NCBI GenBank assembly: GCA_947497905.1
Contig: CANMIH010000003.1
Span: 186,001-250,000 of the forward strand
DNA length: 64,000 nt
Source: an uncultured Pelagimonas sp.
GTDB lineage: Bacteria; Pseudomonadota; Alphaproteobacteria; Rhodobacterales; Rhodobacteraceae
Direction: 5' to 3'
Each line of letters opens with the position of its first letter. Position 1 is the stretch's first letter. The notes beneath the pieces are model-generated. The model worked only from the letters and a program-made list of their open reading frames with translations, was not told the DNA's origin and made no database searches. Position numbers and translations under genes: made by a program. Shown piece after piece: positions 32,242-42,075 of the stretch.

Positions 32242-35200
32242 TCAGTCTGACGAAGTCGAAAGTGCCTTCTCAACCGCTGCGACAAGATCAGAGCGTCGTG
32301 CCGGTTTCATCAAACGGATGTCCTCCGGCCGCAACCCATTGCCATGAATTGTCGCCTCGGCTGCATAGCCGGACAGGAAAACAACCGGTAAATCGGTGCG
32401 ATCTGCACGCAAGGCTTTGGCCAGATGTGTCCCCTGCAGTTCACCAGGCATCACAATGTCCGTTACCAATAGATCGAAGTTCGCGCCCTTTTTCCAAATC
32501 TCATAAGCCATATCACCCGAAGAGGCCGTCGTGACCTGATACCCCACTTTGGTCAATGTTTCCGTCAGCACATCTAGAACCGCAGGCTCATCTTCAACCA
32601 CAAGCAAATGTGCGTCGTGACGCTGAAAACCATTCTGATCCACCACATCATCAACTTCGCTTGGAACAGATGGCACATTCGCTTTGAAGAACAGTTTGAT
32701 CGAAGTCCCAACCCCAACTTCAGAGTAGGCACGTACTGCGCCGCCAGACTGTTTCATGAACCCCTGCACCATCGACAACCCAAGCCCAGACCCAGAACCG
32801 GTAGGTTTACTTGTAAAGAAGGGCGCAAAGATCTGAGACATGTTTTCCTTTGGTATGCCTTCACCGGTGTCGCTGACCGCCAGCATGACATAGCGCCCCG
32901 GTGGAACAGGTTCACCCTCGGTGTCGATGTAGTCTGTATCAATCTGACAATGTGAGGTTTCGATCGTCAGCTTGCCCCCGTGGGGCATGGCGTCGCGAGA
33001 GTTCAGGATAAGGTTCAGCAAAGCATTCTGCGCCAACCCCGGATCGATTTCGACCTTTGAGATCTTCTGCCCCAGTGCCAGTTCAATACTGATATTTGCG
33101 GGAAGCACACGCTCGGCCCAAGATTGCGTCTCCTCAACCAATTGGTTGAGATCGGTGGGCTTTGGCTGCAACCGCGACTTTCGCGCAAAACTCAGCATAT
33201 TTTTGGTCAGCTCAGCACCTCTGCGGGTGGCCTTAATTCCCGCTTCAGCAAACCGATTGATTTCTGCGAGTTCGTCCGTTTCCTGGATCAGTTCAAGATT
33301 GCCAAGGACCACAGCAAGCAAGTTGTTGAAGTCATGGGCCACACCACCGGTCAGATTGCCGATGGCCTCCATCTTCTGCGCTTGCTGCAGTTTTTGTTCC
33401 AGCTCGACCTGTTCGGTCACATCCGTCAGCACACCCGTAGACCGTATTACGCGACCTGCATCATCTGCGACTGCGTGGCCCCGCGCCATAAACCAGCGGT
33501 ATGTCCCATCTTTGGCCTTTATCCGATATTCGTTTGTAAAGGCAGAGGATGGATCTCTGAGATGATCACGAATCTTCACGTGATGTGCGTGCGCATCGTC
33601 GGGATGGATGTATTGCTCAAACGATCCGGATTTGATGGCCGTCATATCCTCTTGCGAATACTCAAGCGATTCCGCAAAACCTGGCGAAACATACAGCGTG
33701 TCCGAAACCAGATCCCAATCCCAGATCGTCAGCGTTCGCACAGCCAGCGCGAGCCGTTCCTGGCTTTCGCGCAGCTCCTGATCGCGCTGATATTCTTTGG
33801 TGACGTCGCTACCGATCGCAACAATTCCACCGCCTTCAAGCTTTTGCTCATGAAGCCGAAGCGCAACGCCATCAGTTCGGGTTATTTCAAACGGTTTGGA
33901 GTCAGGGGCATGGCGGCGTTGCAAACTTTCGGCAATAAATTCTTCTTCGCGTCCAGCAAGACCGGGCAAATGTTCCGCACGAATGCCCGCGCGCAGAAAA
34001 TCTTCGAACGCTGTCCCGGGTACAATATAATCAGGGATATCCGCATTCAGCTCACGGAAGATCCGGTTGCAAATCACCAGTTTGTCGTCAACATCCCAAA
34101 GGCTGAACAGCTCATCCAGGTTTTCAACCGCATTGGCCAGCCGAGCATTTCCTTCCTCGACCTGTGTACGTGATTTCACAAGTTCCGTGGCGTCAGACGC
34201 TGTGCCCCGGTACCCTAGAAATCTGTTTCGCTCATCAAAAATCGGCATACCTGAGGCACGCACCCATTTGATTTCGCCCTGAGTTGCGATCGCATAAAGA
34301 AAATCTTTGAAACTTCGCCTGTTCTCCAGATCCTCATAATGCCTCTGCCATTTTTCGTCGTCCCCCATGGGCAACCGGAAATCACCCCGAGATCGACCCA
34401 AAAGCTCTTTTCGTGGCACTCCGAAAAAATCCTCGATGCCAGAAGAAAACCACGTTGTCCGCAGGGTTTCGTCCATTTCCCAAAACCAGTCGGAGCTGGC
34501 GGTTGCAAAATCATGGAAGCGCGCATTGGAGTATTCGAGCTCTAAGCGTCGCCTGATCAAAACCTGGCTGATCACGACGGCACAAAATGTCAAAAGAAAC
34601 CCAAGGATCAGGATTGCTTCGTCTAGCCGCGACGTGACGCCAGAAGCGGGAAGGCCACTTGGAGACACCTCGATCCGCCAGGTACGTGGGCCCACCTTTA
34701 GATCTGCCTCCACGACGAACTCATCCACCTGTTCGGCCTGCAAGGTGGAGAAAAGCAACGTATCTCCATCGTAAACACGAAAATTCAGAGGACCTGTTTC
34801 AACGGTGCCGAGCGCATTTTCAATCAAGGCCTTGGTTTTAAACACAACATTTAGAAAACCGGCCAGGTGATCATCGCTCCAAACCGGCAGATAAGCGACG
34901 AAACCTCTCCCACCTTGAGCAAGCGTTATCGGCGGCGTGACTTGCAACTCCTCGGTTTCAATCGCCCGATCCAGCGTTGCTGATGGGAGCGGCAACCCTT
35001 TCAGGTTCAACCCCAAGGCCGCTTCATTGCCTTGCATCGGCGTGACGATTTGAATGATGCCACTGGCGTCTACCCAGTTCAGCGCCTGCAAATCTCCGAA
35101 TTTCGTATGAAACATCATCGCCTCCTCAACGAAGGTCTCAAACGAAATCGGCGCATGTTGATCGGTGTGAAGGGCCAAAAGCGAGGCTGCATTCAGACGC

Positions 35201-35382
35201 GCAGCCACATGCGTTTCAAGCCGAGCGGCAAAGTTGGTACTCACAATCGTGGCGTCCAGCAAACGTCGTTCTTCTTGAACCCTACGCTCTGCAAGATAAA
35301 CAAGCGCCGTCAGACCGATCATGAGACTGGCCACCGCTACGGGCAGCAAACGCTCAATCCAGGTCGTGCGACGTGTCTTCAT
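32242..35382 (-). CDS. membrane-bound hybrid histidine kinase with CHASE-like and three PAS domains
   Basis: A 1,046-aa sensor kinase. Two membrane helices (about residues 12-31 and 257-277) enclose a roughly 220-residue periplasmic sensor that looks CHASE-like. Three PAS domains follow (near 290-410, 420-540 and 550-660). The kinase core has the H-box GGVAHDFNNLLAV, N-box LNLILNSRDAMPHGG and G-boxes DTGEGIP and GSGLGLSM. A C-terminal receiver domain has its Asp in LLVTDIVMPG. No output regulator is adjacent, so its partner is elsewhere. GAGGA lies six bases before the ATG at 35382. Confidence 0.93.
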   Translation of the reverse strand: MKTRRTTWIERLLPVAVASLMIGLTALVYLAERRVQEERRLLDATIVSTNFAARLETHVAARLNAASLLALHTDQHAPISFETFVEEAMMFHTKFGDLQALNWVDASGIIQIVTPMQGNEAALGLNLKGLPLPSATLDRAIETEELQVTPPITLAQGGRGFVAYLPVWSDDHLAGFLNVVFKTKALIENALGTVETGPLNFRVYDGDTLLFSTLQAEQVDEFVVEADLKVGPRTWRIEVSPSGLPASGVTSRLDEAILILGFLLTFCAVVISQVLIRRRLELEYSNARFHDFATASSDWFWEMDETLRTTWFSSGIEDFFGVPRKELLGRSRGDFRLPMGDDEKWQRHYEDLENRRSFKDFLYAIATQGEIKWVRASGMPIFDERNRFLGYRGTASDATELVKSRTQVEEGNARLANAVENLDELFSLWDVDDKLVICNRIFRELNADIPDYIVPGTAFEDFLRAGIRAEHLPGLAGREEEFIAESLQRRHAPDSKPFEITRTDGVALRLHEQKLEGGGIVAIGSDVTKEYQRDQELRESQERLALAVRTLTIWDWDLVSDTLYVSPGFAESLEYSQEDMTAIKSGSFEQYIHPDDAHAHHVKIRDHLRDPSSAFTNEYRIKAKDGTYRWFMARGHAVADDAGRVIRSTGVLTDVTEQVELEQKLQQAQKMEAIGNLTGGVAHDFNNLLAVVLGNLELIQETDELAEINRFAEAGIKATRRGAELTKNMLSFARKSRLQPKPTDLNQLVEETQSWAERVLPANISIELALGQKISKVEIDPGLAQNALLNLILNSRDAMPHGGKLTIETSHCQIDTDYIDTEGEPVPPGRYVMLAVSDTGEGIPKENMSQIFAPFFTSKPTGSGSGLGLSMVQGFMKQSGGAVRAYSEVGVGTSIKLFFKANVPSVPSEVDDVVDQNGFQRHDAHLLVVEDEPAVLDVLTETLTKVGYQVTTASSGDMAYEIWKKGANFDLLVTDIVMPGELQGTHLAKALRADRTDLPVVFLSGYAAEATIHGNGLRPEDIRLMKPARRSDLVAAVEKALSTSSD

Positions 35383-35531
35383 GTGGTTCCTCAAATGCTT
35401 TGTATAGACAGCGTATTTCAACGACTGTTGTCACACGACCACTCGGCACCCACTCGCTCTTCCTGAGCGTAACCAATTCTTGCCCAGAATGAAGTCAAAA
35501 TGTCCAATTTGTCGCACTGTTGCGCTTCAAC

Positions 35532-35553
35532 CGATGTGCCCTAGCACACATCG
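35532..35553. repeat. inverted repeat upstream of the hybrid kinase
   Basis: CGATGTG, 8-base loop, CACATCG, in the 283-bp gap between the kinase start and the GNAT gene stop. It lies about 150 bp before the kinase start. It could be an operator or a hairpin ending the GNAT transcript; no U-tract follows. The rest of this gap shows no gene. Confidence 0.4.
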
Positions 35554-35665
35554 ACCGACCAATTGCCCAAAATTTGTGCATATGTCTGGAATATGCCCTT
35601 CAGAGCAGCGTTCTCATAGCTTTCCACGAAAATCCACTCTAACCGCCTTCAAAAAATGCGGCTGC

Positions 35666-36250
35666 TCAATCTAGATCGCGGATCCAGAATTGCAGGGGTT
35701 TTGCGGTCTCGGAGGCATGACCCACGTCTTTCCAGCTAAATTGCGCAACCGCACCTTGCAAAGGCTGATACCCACGTTTCCGCCAGAACGGATCGAGCGG
35801 CGCATAGTTTGACGGCCTCAATGGATGATCCTTAGGGCGCTGTACGCTGCAAAACACCACCTTCTGACGCCCCAACCTGCGCGCGTGCGCCTCGCGCTTA
35901 TCAAAAAATTGATGCCCAATGCCGCGGCCACGATATTGGGGAAGCAAGACCGATTCAGCGCAGTAAAAGATCTGGTCCAGCGCAAGATCATGTCCTGCAA
36001 AGGCCACCGCAAAATCTTCGGCGTGATCCTCCAGCGGAGTGCCTGTTGCGGCCCCAACCAATGTCTCACCGTCAAAGGCCCCTACTAGGACAGCATTTTC
36101 GCTGTCGCGATAGGTTTGGAGATAGGCGCGCTCATAGTCAAACGCGCCATCGTAAAGATAAGGGAACGCCCGAAACACCTCAATTCGAAGCCGCGCAACA
36201 TCGTCCAATGCCGCCTCCAAAGCGGCACCAGTCAACACTTCGACGCGCAT
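35666..36250 (-). CDS. GNAT-family N-acetyltransferase
   Basis: A 194-aa acetyl-CoA-dependent transferase. The cofactor motif A region reads SVLLPQYRGRGIGHQFFDKR (VxLxPxYRGxGIG), with later CSVQRPKDHPLRP and FWRKRGYQPLQG typical of a GNAT subgroup of unknown substrate. Its ATG shares one base with the preceding stop (TGATG), so it is coupled to the NTF2-like gene. No immediate functional clue. Confidence 0.85.
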   Translation of the reverse strand: MRVEVLTGAALEAALDDVARLRIEVFRAFPYLYDGAFDYERAYLQTYRDSENAVLVGAFDGETLVGAATGTPLEDHAEDFAVAFAGHDLALDQIFYCAESVLLPQYRGRGIGHQFFDKREAHARRLGRQKVVFCSVQRPKDHPLRPSNYAPLDPFWRKRGYQPLQGAVAQFSWKDVGHASETAKPLQFWIRDLD

Positions 36251-36648
36251 CAGGCCGAAACCTGACGTGTCCAATCCGCCAGATTATAGTAGGTCACGAC
36301 ACGGGTGATCGCGCCGTTTTCCAGTGAAAAGAACGACCCTGCTGGCAGGCGATAGGTCTGGTTCCGTGCCTCCGGCAAACCTTCATCGGTCTGCAGATAC
36401 GTGCCATTGACGATAAACTCAGCCGAAGCCCGGGTGCCGTCGTCATTCACAAAGATCACCATATCGGTCAGCGTCTCATCGTAGCTGCGGGTCATATGGT
36501 CACAAAACGCACGGAATTTGTCTTTGCCGATGCGGACCTGACCTTCATTGACATGATGGGCCACGTCATCAGACAGGCACTCGATCATTTCGTCGGTGTT
36601 CTTCGCATTGAACGCATCAAAATAGCGCTGGATCGTGTCGCGGCTCAT
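36250..36648 (-). CDS. NTF2/SnoaL-like protein
   Basis: A 132-aa cone-fold protein of the ketosteroid-isomerase-like superfamily: N-terminal helix MSRDTIQRYFDAFNAKNTDE, then ECLSDDVAHHVNEGQ, FCDHMTRSYDETL and TYRLPAGSFFSLENG. Such proteins act as small isomerases/hydrolases or ligand binders; the function is unknown. The chosen ATG at 36648 follows GGGGCA. It overlaps the phosphatase gene end by a few bases, suggesting one operon. Confidence 0.82.
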   Translation of the reverse strand: MSRDTIQRYFDAFNAKNTDEMIECLSDDVAHHVNEGQVRIGKDKFRAFCDHMTRSYDETLTDMVIFVNDDGTRASAEFIVNGTYLQTDEGLPEARNQTYRLPAGSFFSLENGAITRVVTYYNLADWTRQVSA

Positions 36649-37091
36649 GTGTTGCCCCATTTCTGCGTCAGCTGAGCGACAATCTGATCGCGGGTCTGAC
36701 GATAGGATTCAAGTTTCTGGTCTCGGGTTTCCCCAATACCCGTCGGATCCATGATCGGCCAATATTCCACCGTCAGATGGTAAAACCGCGTCAAATCCAA
36801 CGCCTTGCGTTGCGAGGCCGGAGAGAGCGTAACAATCAGATCAAAGCCCGACAGGGCTTCGCCATACTCTTCCATTTCTTCAAAGCTGCGCGAGCGGTGA
36901 CGCGACAATTCAACGTCAATTTCCGAACAGACCGAAATTGCAAATCCATCAATCTCGAGATCGTTCACCACCCCGACAGACTGCACATAGGTCTGGGTGC
37001 CAAACAGCTTTTTCATAATGCCTTCGGCCATGGGGGACCGCACCGCATTATGGTCACAACAAAACAGGATCGACTGGGGCAGATCGACCAC
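36645..37091 (-). CDS. low-molecular-weight tyrosine phosphatase-type protein
   Basis: A 148-aa protein with the P-loop Cys12-x5-Arg18 (FCCDHNAVRSPMAEG) and the C-terminal general-acid Asp in WPIMDPTGIG. The fold is shared by LMW protein tyrosine phosphatases and arsenate reductases; arsenate reductase activity is possible but the extra redox cysteines are not evident. Located between UPF0262 and (normally) infA in the conserved alphaproteobacterial hisD cluster. The role there is unknown. Confidence 0.88.
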   Translation of the reverse strand: MVDLPQSILFCCDHNAVRSPMAEGIMKKLFGTQTYVQSVGVVNDLEIDGFAISVCSEIDVELSRHRSRSFEEMEEYGEALSGFDLIVTLSPASQRKALDLTRFYHLTVEYWPIMDPTGIGETRDQKLESYRQTRDQIVAQLTQKWGNT

Positions 37092-37093
37092 GC

Positions 37094-37573
37094 TCAGCCC
37101 CCGAAATGTAGAACGCAGATCAGCGTGAACAAGCGACGCGACGTGGCATCGTCAATTTCGGCCTTACCTTCGAGACGCTCTTGCAAAATCCGAGCGCCTT
37201 CGTTGTGAATGCCACGCCGCGCCATGTCGATGGTTTCAATCTGACTGGGTGGCAGGGTCTTCACCGCCTCGAAGTAGCTTTTGCAGATCTGGAAATAGTC
37301 TTTTACGACCTGCCGAAAGGGTGAGAGCGACAGGTGAAATTCTGCGGCCTTATCGTGGGCCGCGGTTTCAAGATCAAACACCAGACGCTTTTCGCGGATC
37401 GACAACCCCAGATTATAGGGACCAGCCGGAACCTCGCGGTCCTCCCGCGCAGGCAGCACAAAGCTGTTGTCCTCCATCAGATCGTACATCGCCACACGGC
37501 GTTCCTGTTCAATCTCCGGCGTGGGCGGCGGAAGATTGGCGTCATCCAATTCAATTTGCGCAATGCGGGTCAT
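37094..37573 (-). CDS. UPF0262 family protein
   Basis: A 159-aa cytosolic protein of unknown function, conserved next to hisD in alphaproteobacteria. Recognised from TRIAQIELDDANLPPPTPEI, EQERRVAMYDLMEDNSF, FHLSLSPFRQVVKDYF and ARRGIHNEGA. The family start is the ATG at 37573. A TTG at 37636 would add 21 residues and seems unlikely. Follows hisD after about 115 bp and precedes the phosphatase gene by 2 bp. Confidence 0.9.
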   Translation of the reverse strand: MTRIAQIELDDANLPPPTPEIEQERRVAMYDLMEDNSFVLPAREDREVPAGPYNLGLSIREKRLVFDLETAAHDKAAEFHLSLSPFRQVVKDYFQICKSYFEAVKTLPPSQIETIDMARRGIHNEGARILQERLEGKAEIDDATSRRLFTLICVLHFGG

Positions 37574-37690
37574 GGGCGCGGTGTCCAGTTCGGCAATGAG
37601 TTGCACATTGGTAGAGCGAGAAATCCGTTCGGGCAATGCTATTTCGCAGCTGCGGCAAACCGACTACGGTTCGCCACAGGCGCAGGAATG

Positions 37691-38992
37691 TCAGCCATTC
37701 AGCTTACGCAATCGCGCGGTCACCGAAAGGCCGTGCGCTTCAAGGCTTTCCGAGGTGGCCAGAACTTCCGCTGCCGGACCAATGGCCCGAAGTGCATCCG
37801 GGCTCATTTTTGCCAGTGTGGTGCGTTTGATGAAATCCATCACCGACAGCCCTGAGCTAAACCGGGCTGAACGCGCCGTGGGCAGAACGTGGTTGGGGCC
37901 GCCGACGTAATCGCCGATTGCTTCCGGGGTCCATTGACCCAGGAAAATCGCACCGGCATGGGTGCATTTTTCGGCCAGCGCATCCGGATCGGCGACACAA
38001 AGCTCAAGGTGCTCGGGGGCGATGCGGTTCGACAGGGCCGCCGCCTCATCGAGATCTTTTACGACAATAACCGCGCCATAGTCGCGCCAGCTTGCGCCCG
38101 CAATCTCACGGCGCTCCAAGGTTTCGAGACGCGCCTCGACCGCCTGAACCACCTTTTGACCAAAGGCTTCGTCGGTGGTGATCAAAAGGGACTGTGCGCT
38201 TTCGTCATGTTCCGCCTGACTCATCAGATCCAGGGCGATCCAATCGGCATCGTTGTCCCCGTCAGCGATCACGAGGATCTCGGACGGGCCGGCGATCATA
38301 TCAATGCCCACCTTGCCGAAAACGCGCCGTTTTGCCGCCGCGACAAAGGCATTCCCGGGGCCAGTTATTTTATCAACGGCTGGAATGGTTTCAGTGCCAT
38401 AGGCCAGAGCCGCCACGGCCTGAGCACCGCCAATGCGATAAATTTCATCCACCCCGGCGATTTTTGCCGCCAGAAGAACCGCTGGGTTGGCAACCCCATC
38501 CGGGGTCGGCACAGTGATGGCCAGCCGCTCGACCCCTGCAACCTTGGCCGGGATCGCGTTCATCAAAACAGATGAGGGATACGAGGCCAAACCACCGGGC
38601 ACATATAATCCCGCCGCTGAAACCGCAGTCCAGCGCCAGCCAAGCTCGGCGCCACTTTCATCGACCCAACGATCATCTTTGGGCATCTGGCGAAGGTGAT
38701 AGGCGCGAATACGCTCGGCCGCCAATTCCAAAGCGGCACGCTCTTCATCTGAGACCTTGGCACATTCTGCGTCGATCTCTTCCGCACTAAAGCGCATAGT
38801 GTCCGGCGTCAGGTCCATGCGATCAAATTTCGAGGTCAACTCAAGCACGGCCGCGTCACCGCGTGACCGGACATCTTGAATAATCCCCGCCACCACATGA
38901 TCCACATCTGGGCTATCTTCACGTTTGGCACTCAACAGCGCGGCAAACTCGGTTTCGAAACCATCAGACAGAGTGGACAGAAAAACGGGCAT
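37691..38992 (-). CDS. hisD: histidinol dehydrogenase
   Basis: A 433-aa Zn-dependent enzyme for the last two steps of histidine synthesis (histidinol to histidine, two NAD+). Recognised from VPGGLASYPSSVLMNAIPAK, GGAQAVAALAYGTETIP, DMIAGPSEILVIAD, the SQAEHDESAQS segment with zinc ligands, and the NRIAPEHLEL catalytic region. Normal length. Part of the core cluster. Confidence 0.97.
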   Translation of the reverse strand: MPVFLSTLSDGFETEFAALLSAKREDSPDVDHVVAGIIQDVRSRGDAAVLELTSKFDRMDLTPDTMRFSAEEIDAECAKVSDEERAALELAAERIRAYHLRQMPKDDRWVDESGAELGWRWTAVSAAGLYVPGGLASYPSSVLMNAIPAKVAGVERLAITVPTPDGVANPAVLLAAKIAGVDEIYRIGGAQAVAALAYGTETIPAVDKITGPGNAFVAAAKRRVFGKVGIDMIAGPSEILVIADGDNDADWIALDLMSQAEHDESAQSLLITTDEAFGQKVVQAVEARLETLERREIAGASWRDYGAVIVVKDLDEAAALSNRIAPEHLELCVADPDALAEKCTHAGAIFLGQWTPEAIGDYVGGPNHVLPTARSARFSSGLSVMDFIKRTTLAKMSPDALRAIGPAAEVLATSESLEAHGLSVTARLRKLNG

Positions 38993-39053
38993 AGGGGGCT
39001 CCTCGTGTTTGGCCCTGCTTAAACTGCCCCTGCCCCAGCCTCAAGCCAGCGCA

Positions 39054-39563
39054 TCACCCATCCAGACGTTTCAGCATAAGCAGATCGTCGCGGGGCACAC
39101 CGTTTATAAGAACCGAACGCGGGCGGCGGCCAAATTGCTCAAACCCCACAGAGCGATATAAATCGTACGCCCGCGTGTTGGTCTCATCCACACAAAGCTC
39201 GACCTGAAGCAAACCGTCATTCTGGGCCGCCTCCAGAACTACCTCCAAAAGTTTGCGAGCCACCTCCCGCCCCTGCGCTTCGGGCAAAACATACAGGGGG
39301 CCGAAATCACCTGTATGACGCAACCGTTCAAGCCCGGCGCGTTTCAGACTGGCAAGGCCAACCATGCGCCCCGCATCAAAAGCCCCCCAGTGCTGACCCG
39401 CCAAAAGCCCCCCCAATAGCTGAGCATCCGTCACGCCCAGCGCCTCTATCTCGGTTAGCAAAAAAGCCTCAGGAAAGCGGCGCAACCCATCCAACCAAAG
39501 GGCGCGATAGGCATGAAGATCATCCGCGTTCAATTTACGAATTTCAGTCAAAGGAACAGGCAC
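39054..39563 (-). CDS. GNAT-family N-acetyltransferase
   Basis: A 169-aa GNAT fold protein. The acetyl-CoA motif lies in FGPLYVLPEAQGREVARKLL (Q/R-x-x-G/A-like, with REVA replacing the usual RGxG), then ELCVDETNTRAYDLYRSVGF, the typical GNAT C-terminal segment. The substrate is unknown. Inserted between hisD and DUF2948, a place that usually has no extra gene. Confidence 0.83.
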   Translation of the reverse strand: MPVPLTEIRKLNADDLHAYRALWLDGLRRFPEAFLLTEIEALGVTDAQLLGGLLAGQHWGAFDAGRMVGLASLKRAGLERLRHTGDFGPLYVLPEAQGREVARKLLEVVLEAAQNDGLLQVELCVDETNTRAYDLYRSVGFEQFGRRPRSVLINGVPRDDLLMLKRLDG

Positions 39564-39596
39564 CTTTCCGCGTTCATCGCGGAAACTCTGTCTGAT

Positions 39597-40124
39597 TTAG
39601 GCGGCGTTCTCAACCAGATAACTGAGCCCCGGCCCCCACAGGACGGTATCTTGTGCAGAACGACAGGCGCGTATGGCTTCAAGACGCTTTTGCTGCATCA
39701 GCCGCACAATGCGCTCAGGATCCCCAAGACCAATTGCATTGGAGAACCACCTGGCGACTTCTTCCTGATGCATGGAATGAAACAGCTGTCCTTCGTGACG
39801 CAACTCAGCGGCTTCTGCCAAAGCTGTGTACATCCGCATCATGCCGTAAGACCCAAGGCTCCCGACATGAACAGCAATCGGGTAAGTGCCTTTGTCTTCG
39901 CCGGTCTGAACACCTTGATTGATGTGTCGGCGAAACTCTGCAAGCGAGGACTCAGTCAATTCAACGTCAGAAATATCCTGAATGACAGGACGGGCCAGAC
40001 TCGCAACGGTTGCACCCGCATCGAGAAGTCGCGCACGACATTCTTTCATGATTTCGAGATCAAACTCACCATGAGTGTAGAGATAATACATCCCCAGCTC
40101 ATCGATGTAGTCACAAAAAATCAC
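39597..40124 (-). CDS. hypothetical protein, possibly STAS/SpoIIAA-like
   Basis: A 175-aa cytosolic protein starting at GTG 40124, with GGAG seven bases upstream. I do not recognise it with confidence. The first 75 residues (YIDELGMYYLYTHGEFDLEI then ECRARLLDAGA) have the beta-beta-alpha rhythm of STAS/SpoIIAA-like folds. The second half is helical (MMRMYTALAEAAELRHEGQ). No signal or membrane segment. It and the adjacent GNAT gene are extra genes within the murA-hisD interval. Confidence 0.7.
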   Translation of the reverse strand: MIFCDYIDELGMYYLYTHGEFDLEIMKECRARLLDAGATVASLARPVIQDISDVELTESSLAEFRRHINQGVQTGEDKGTYPIAVHVGSLGSYGMMRMYTALAEAAELRHEGQLFHSMHQEEVARWFSNAIGLGDPERIVRLMQQKRLEAIRACRSAQDTVLWGPGLSYLVENAA

Positions 40125-40325
40125 GCCACCGCTCCAACCTAGTTACACGTCCTCGTTACGCGAACCAGAAGTTATCACAGTTTTGTAACGGCCCCAAATC
40201 TGGGAACGGCGGCCACGTCGACGGGACGATCGGCGCACAAAATGCAAAATCGACGCCACGTGAACTATAAGATTAGTTCAACATACCCAATTCTACGGAT
40301 GTGAATTCGGCCGAATCACTGCGCT

Positions 40326-40802
40326 TCACTCGGGATGTGATGGCGCCTTGCCTGATGGGGCCAGATAGGGCCGGGTGACATCCTTTAGGCGCAGCTCAAG
40401 CGTTTCGACTGATGCCCGCAATGCGCCGTCCCCGGCAAATGTCAAAAGGACATGTCCTGCGCCGTCTTCGGTTTCATCAAAAGCAATCGACAAAAGCGAC
40501 AGCACTGTTTCGCTATCTCGTTCAATGCCCTGGCTGGCCACATTCTGCACGTTTTCGACAGACAACACCGACTGGACACGTTCCAAGGGACGCCCCGAGC
40601 GGTCTGCCGCCTCTTGATCTTCCCAGCGCACGCGGTTGACCAGAAGCCCCAACCGTTTGTGGCGCTTCTGAAAGGCGATCTCGTTTGCGGGTAAAACGGC
40701 GTCTTGAACCAGAGAAGAGATCACCTGAATGTCCTCGACATCCATAGCGCCTAGGTTCAGCGGGCGTTCCCCACCATCTTCGAAACGTGCGTCTTCGGTC
40801 AT
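40326..40802 (-). CDS. DUF2948 family protein
   Basis: A 158-aa cytosolic protein of unknown function, consistently next to murA in Rhodobacterales. Features are [19 protein letters not shown] near the N-terminus, [19 protein letters not shown], and a C-terminal strand-rich part ending in [14 protein letters not shown]. Its start overlaps the murA stop by 4 bp, so it is coupled to peptidoglycan precursor synthesis at least in expression. Confidence 0.88.
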   Translation of the reverse strand: MTEDARFEDGGERPLNLGAMDVEDIQVISSLVQDAVLPANEIAFQKRHKRLGLLVNRVRWEDQEAADRSGRPLERVQSVLSVENVQNVASQGIERDSETVLSLLSIAFDETEDGAGHVLLTFAGDGALRASVETLELRLKDVTRPYLAPSGKAPSHPE

Positions 40803-42070
40803 TCGCCTTTGATCCGTTCGATTGTTGCCCCAACATTGCGCAGTTTGCGCACAACATGTTCATAGCCACGGTCCAAGTGATAAACCCGGCTCACCCGTGT
40901 TTCACCTTCTGCGGCCAATCCCGCCAGGATCAACGAGACCGACGCCCGCAGGTCCGTCGCCATGACAGGCGCCCCACGCAGCTTTTCCACACCCGTTACG
41001 GTGGCGGTTCCACCCGACACATCAATCTGCGCGCCCATGCGCATCAGCTCGGGCGCATGCATAAAGCGGTTCTCAAAGATTTTCTCTTCAAGCACCGAGG
41101 TGCCCTCAGCGGTGCATAGCAGCGCCATCATCTGCGCTTGCAGGTCGGTCGGGAACCCTGGGAACGGCTCGGTTGTGACATCCACAGCAGAAATCCGACC
41201 GTTTTTGCGCGCAACCTTCAGGCCTTTTTCGGTTTCCTCAACCGAGATCCCCGCCGCATCCAGCTTTTCACAGAAAGCGGCCAGCAAATCGATTTTCCCG
41301 CCAAGACAGGTCACTTCACCACCACAAAACGCCGGTGCCAGCATATAGGTCCCTAGCTCGATACGGTCGGTGACAACGCGATGGGTCGCTCCGCCAAGAC
41401 GATCAACACCTTGAATGGTGATGGTCGACGTGCCCTCGCCCTCGATCTGCGCACCCATCTTCTGCAGGCACTGCGCCAGATCAACGATCTCTGGCTCGCG
41501 CGCCGCGTTTTTGATCACGGTTGTACCTTTGGCCAGAACCGCCGCGAGCAGGGCATTCTCAGTTGCGCCCACCGACACAAACGGAAACTCGATCACACCG
41601 CCGCGCAATCCACCCGCAGGCGCCTTGGCATGCACATACCCGTCACGCAGATCCATCTCCGCGCCCAGCGCTTCCATGGCCTTCAAATGCAGATCGACAG
41701 GACGGGCCCCAATTGCGCAGCCACCGGGCAGCGACACTTCTGCATAGCCAAAGCGCGCCAGAAGCGGCCCCAGAACAAGGATCGAGGCGCGCATTTTGCG
41801 TACAATGTCATATTCGGCCCGCTGATGTGGGATGTTATGCGACGACATCGCAAGAACCTGCCCCTCCTGCATGCCCGTCACTTCTGCCCCCAGCGATTGC
41901 AGAAGCGTGGTCATCGTGCGGATATCGGACAGACGCGGCGCATTGGTCAGCGTCAGCGGCTCTTCGCTCAAAAGCGTGGCCGGCATCAGCGTCAGGCAGG
42001 CATTCTTTGCACCAGCAATCGGAATTTCACCGTTCAGCGGGCCGTTGCCCGTCACCAAAATCGAATCCAT
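40799..42070 (-). CDS. murA: UDP-N-acetylglucosamine 1-carboxyvinyltransferase
   Basis: First committed step of peptidoglycan synthesis: transfers enolpyruvate from PEP to UDP-GlcNAc. 423 aa, normal. The catalytic Cys is in [17 protein letters not shown] (fosfomycin target site); [15 protein letters not shown] is the KN substrate motif near the N-terminus. Preceded at 5 bp by a 53-codon basic gene and followed by DUF2948 with overlap. Confidence 0.97.
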   Translation of the reverse strand: MDSILVTGNGPLNGEIPIAGAKNACLTLMPATLLSEEPLTLTNAPRLSDIRTMTTLLQSLGAEVTGMQEGQVLAMSSHNIPHQRAEYDIVRKMRASILVLGPLLARFGYAEVSLPGGCAIGARPVDLHLKAMEALGAEMDLRDGYVHAKAPAGGLRGGVIEFPFVSVGATENALLAAVLAKGTTVIKNAAREPEIVDLAQCLQKMGAQIEGEGTSTITIQGVDRLGGATHRVVTDRIELGTYMLAPAFCGGEVTCLGGKIDLLAAFCEKLDAAGISVEETEKGLKVARKNGRISAVDVTTEPFPGFPTDLQAQMMALLCTAEGTSVLEEKIFENRFMHAPELMRMGAQIDVSGGTATVTGVEKLRGAPVMATDLRASVSLILAGLAAEGETRVSRVYHLDRGYEHVVRKLRNVGATIERIKGE

Positions 42071-42075
42071 GCCTG

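Noticed and set aside
33124-34173. 349-codon open frame antisense to the hybrid kinase
   Set aside because: No domain or ribosome site, and the kinase domains on the other strand are continuous and intact.
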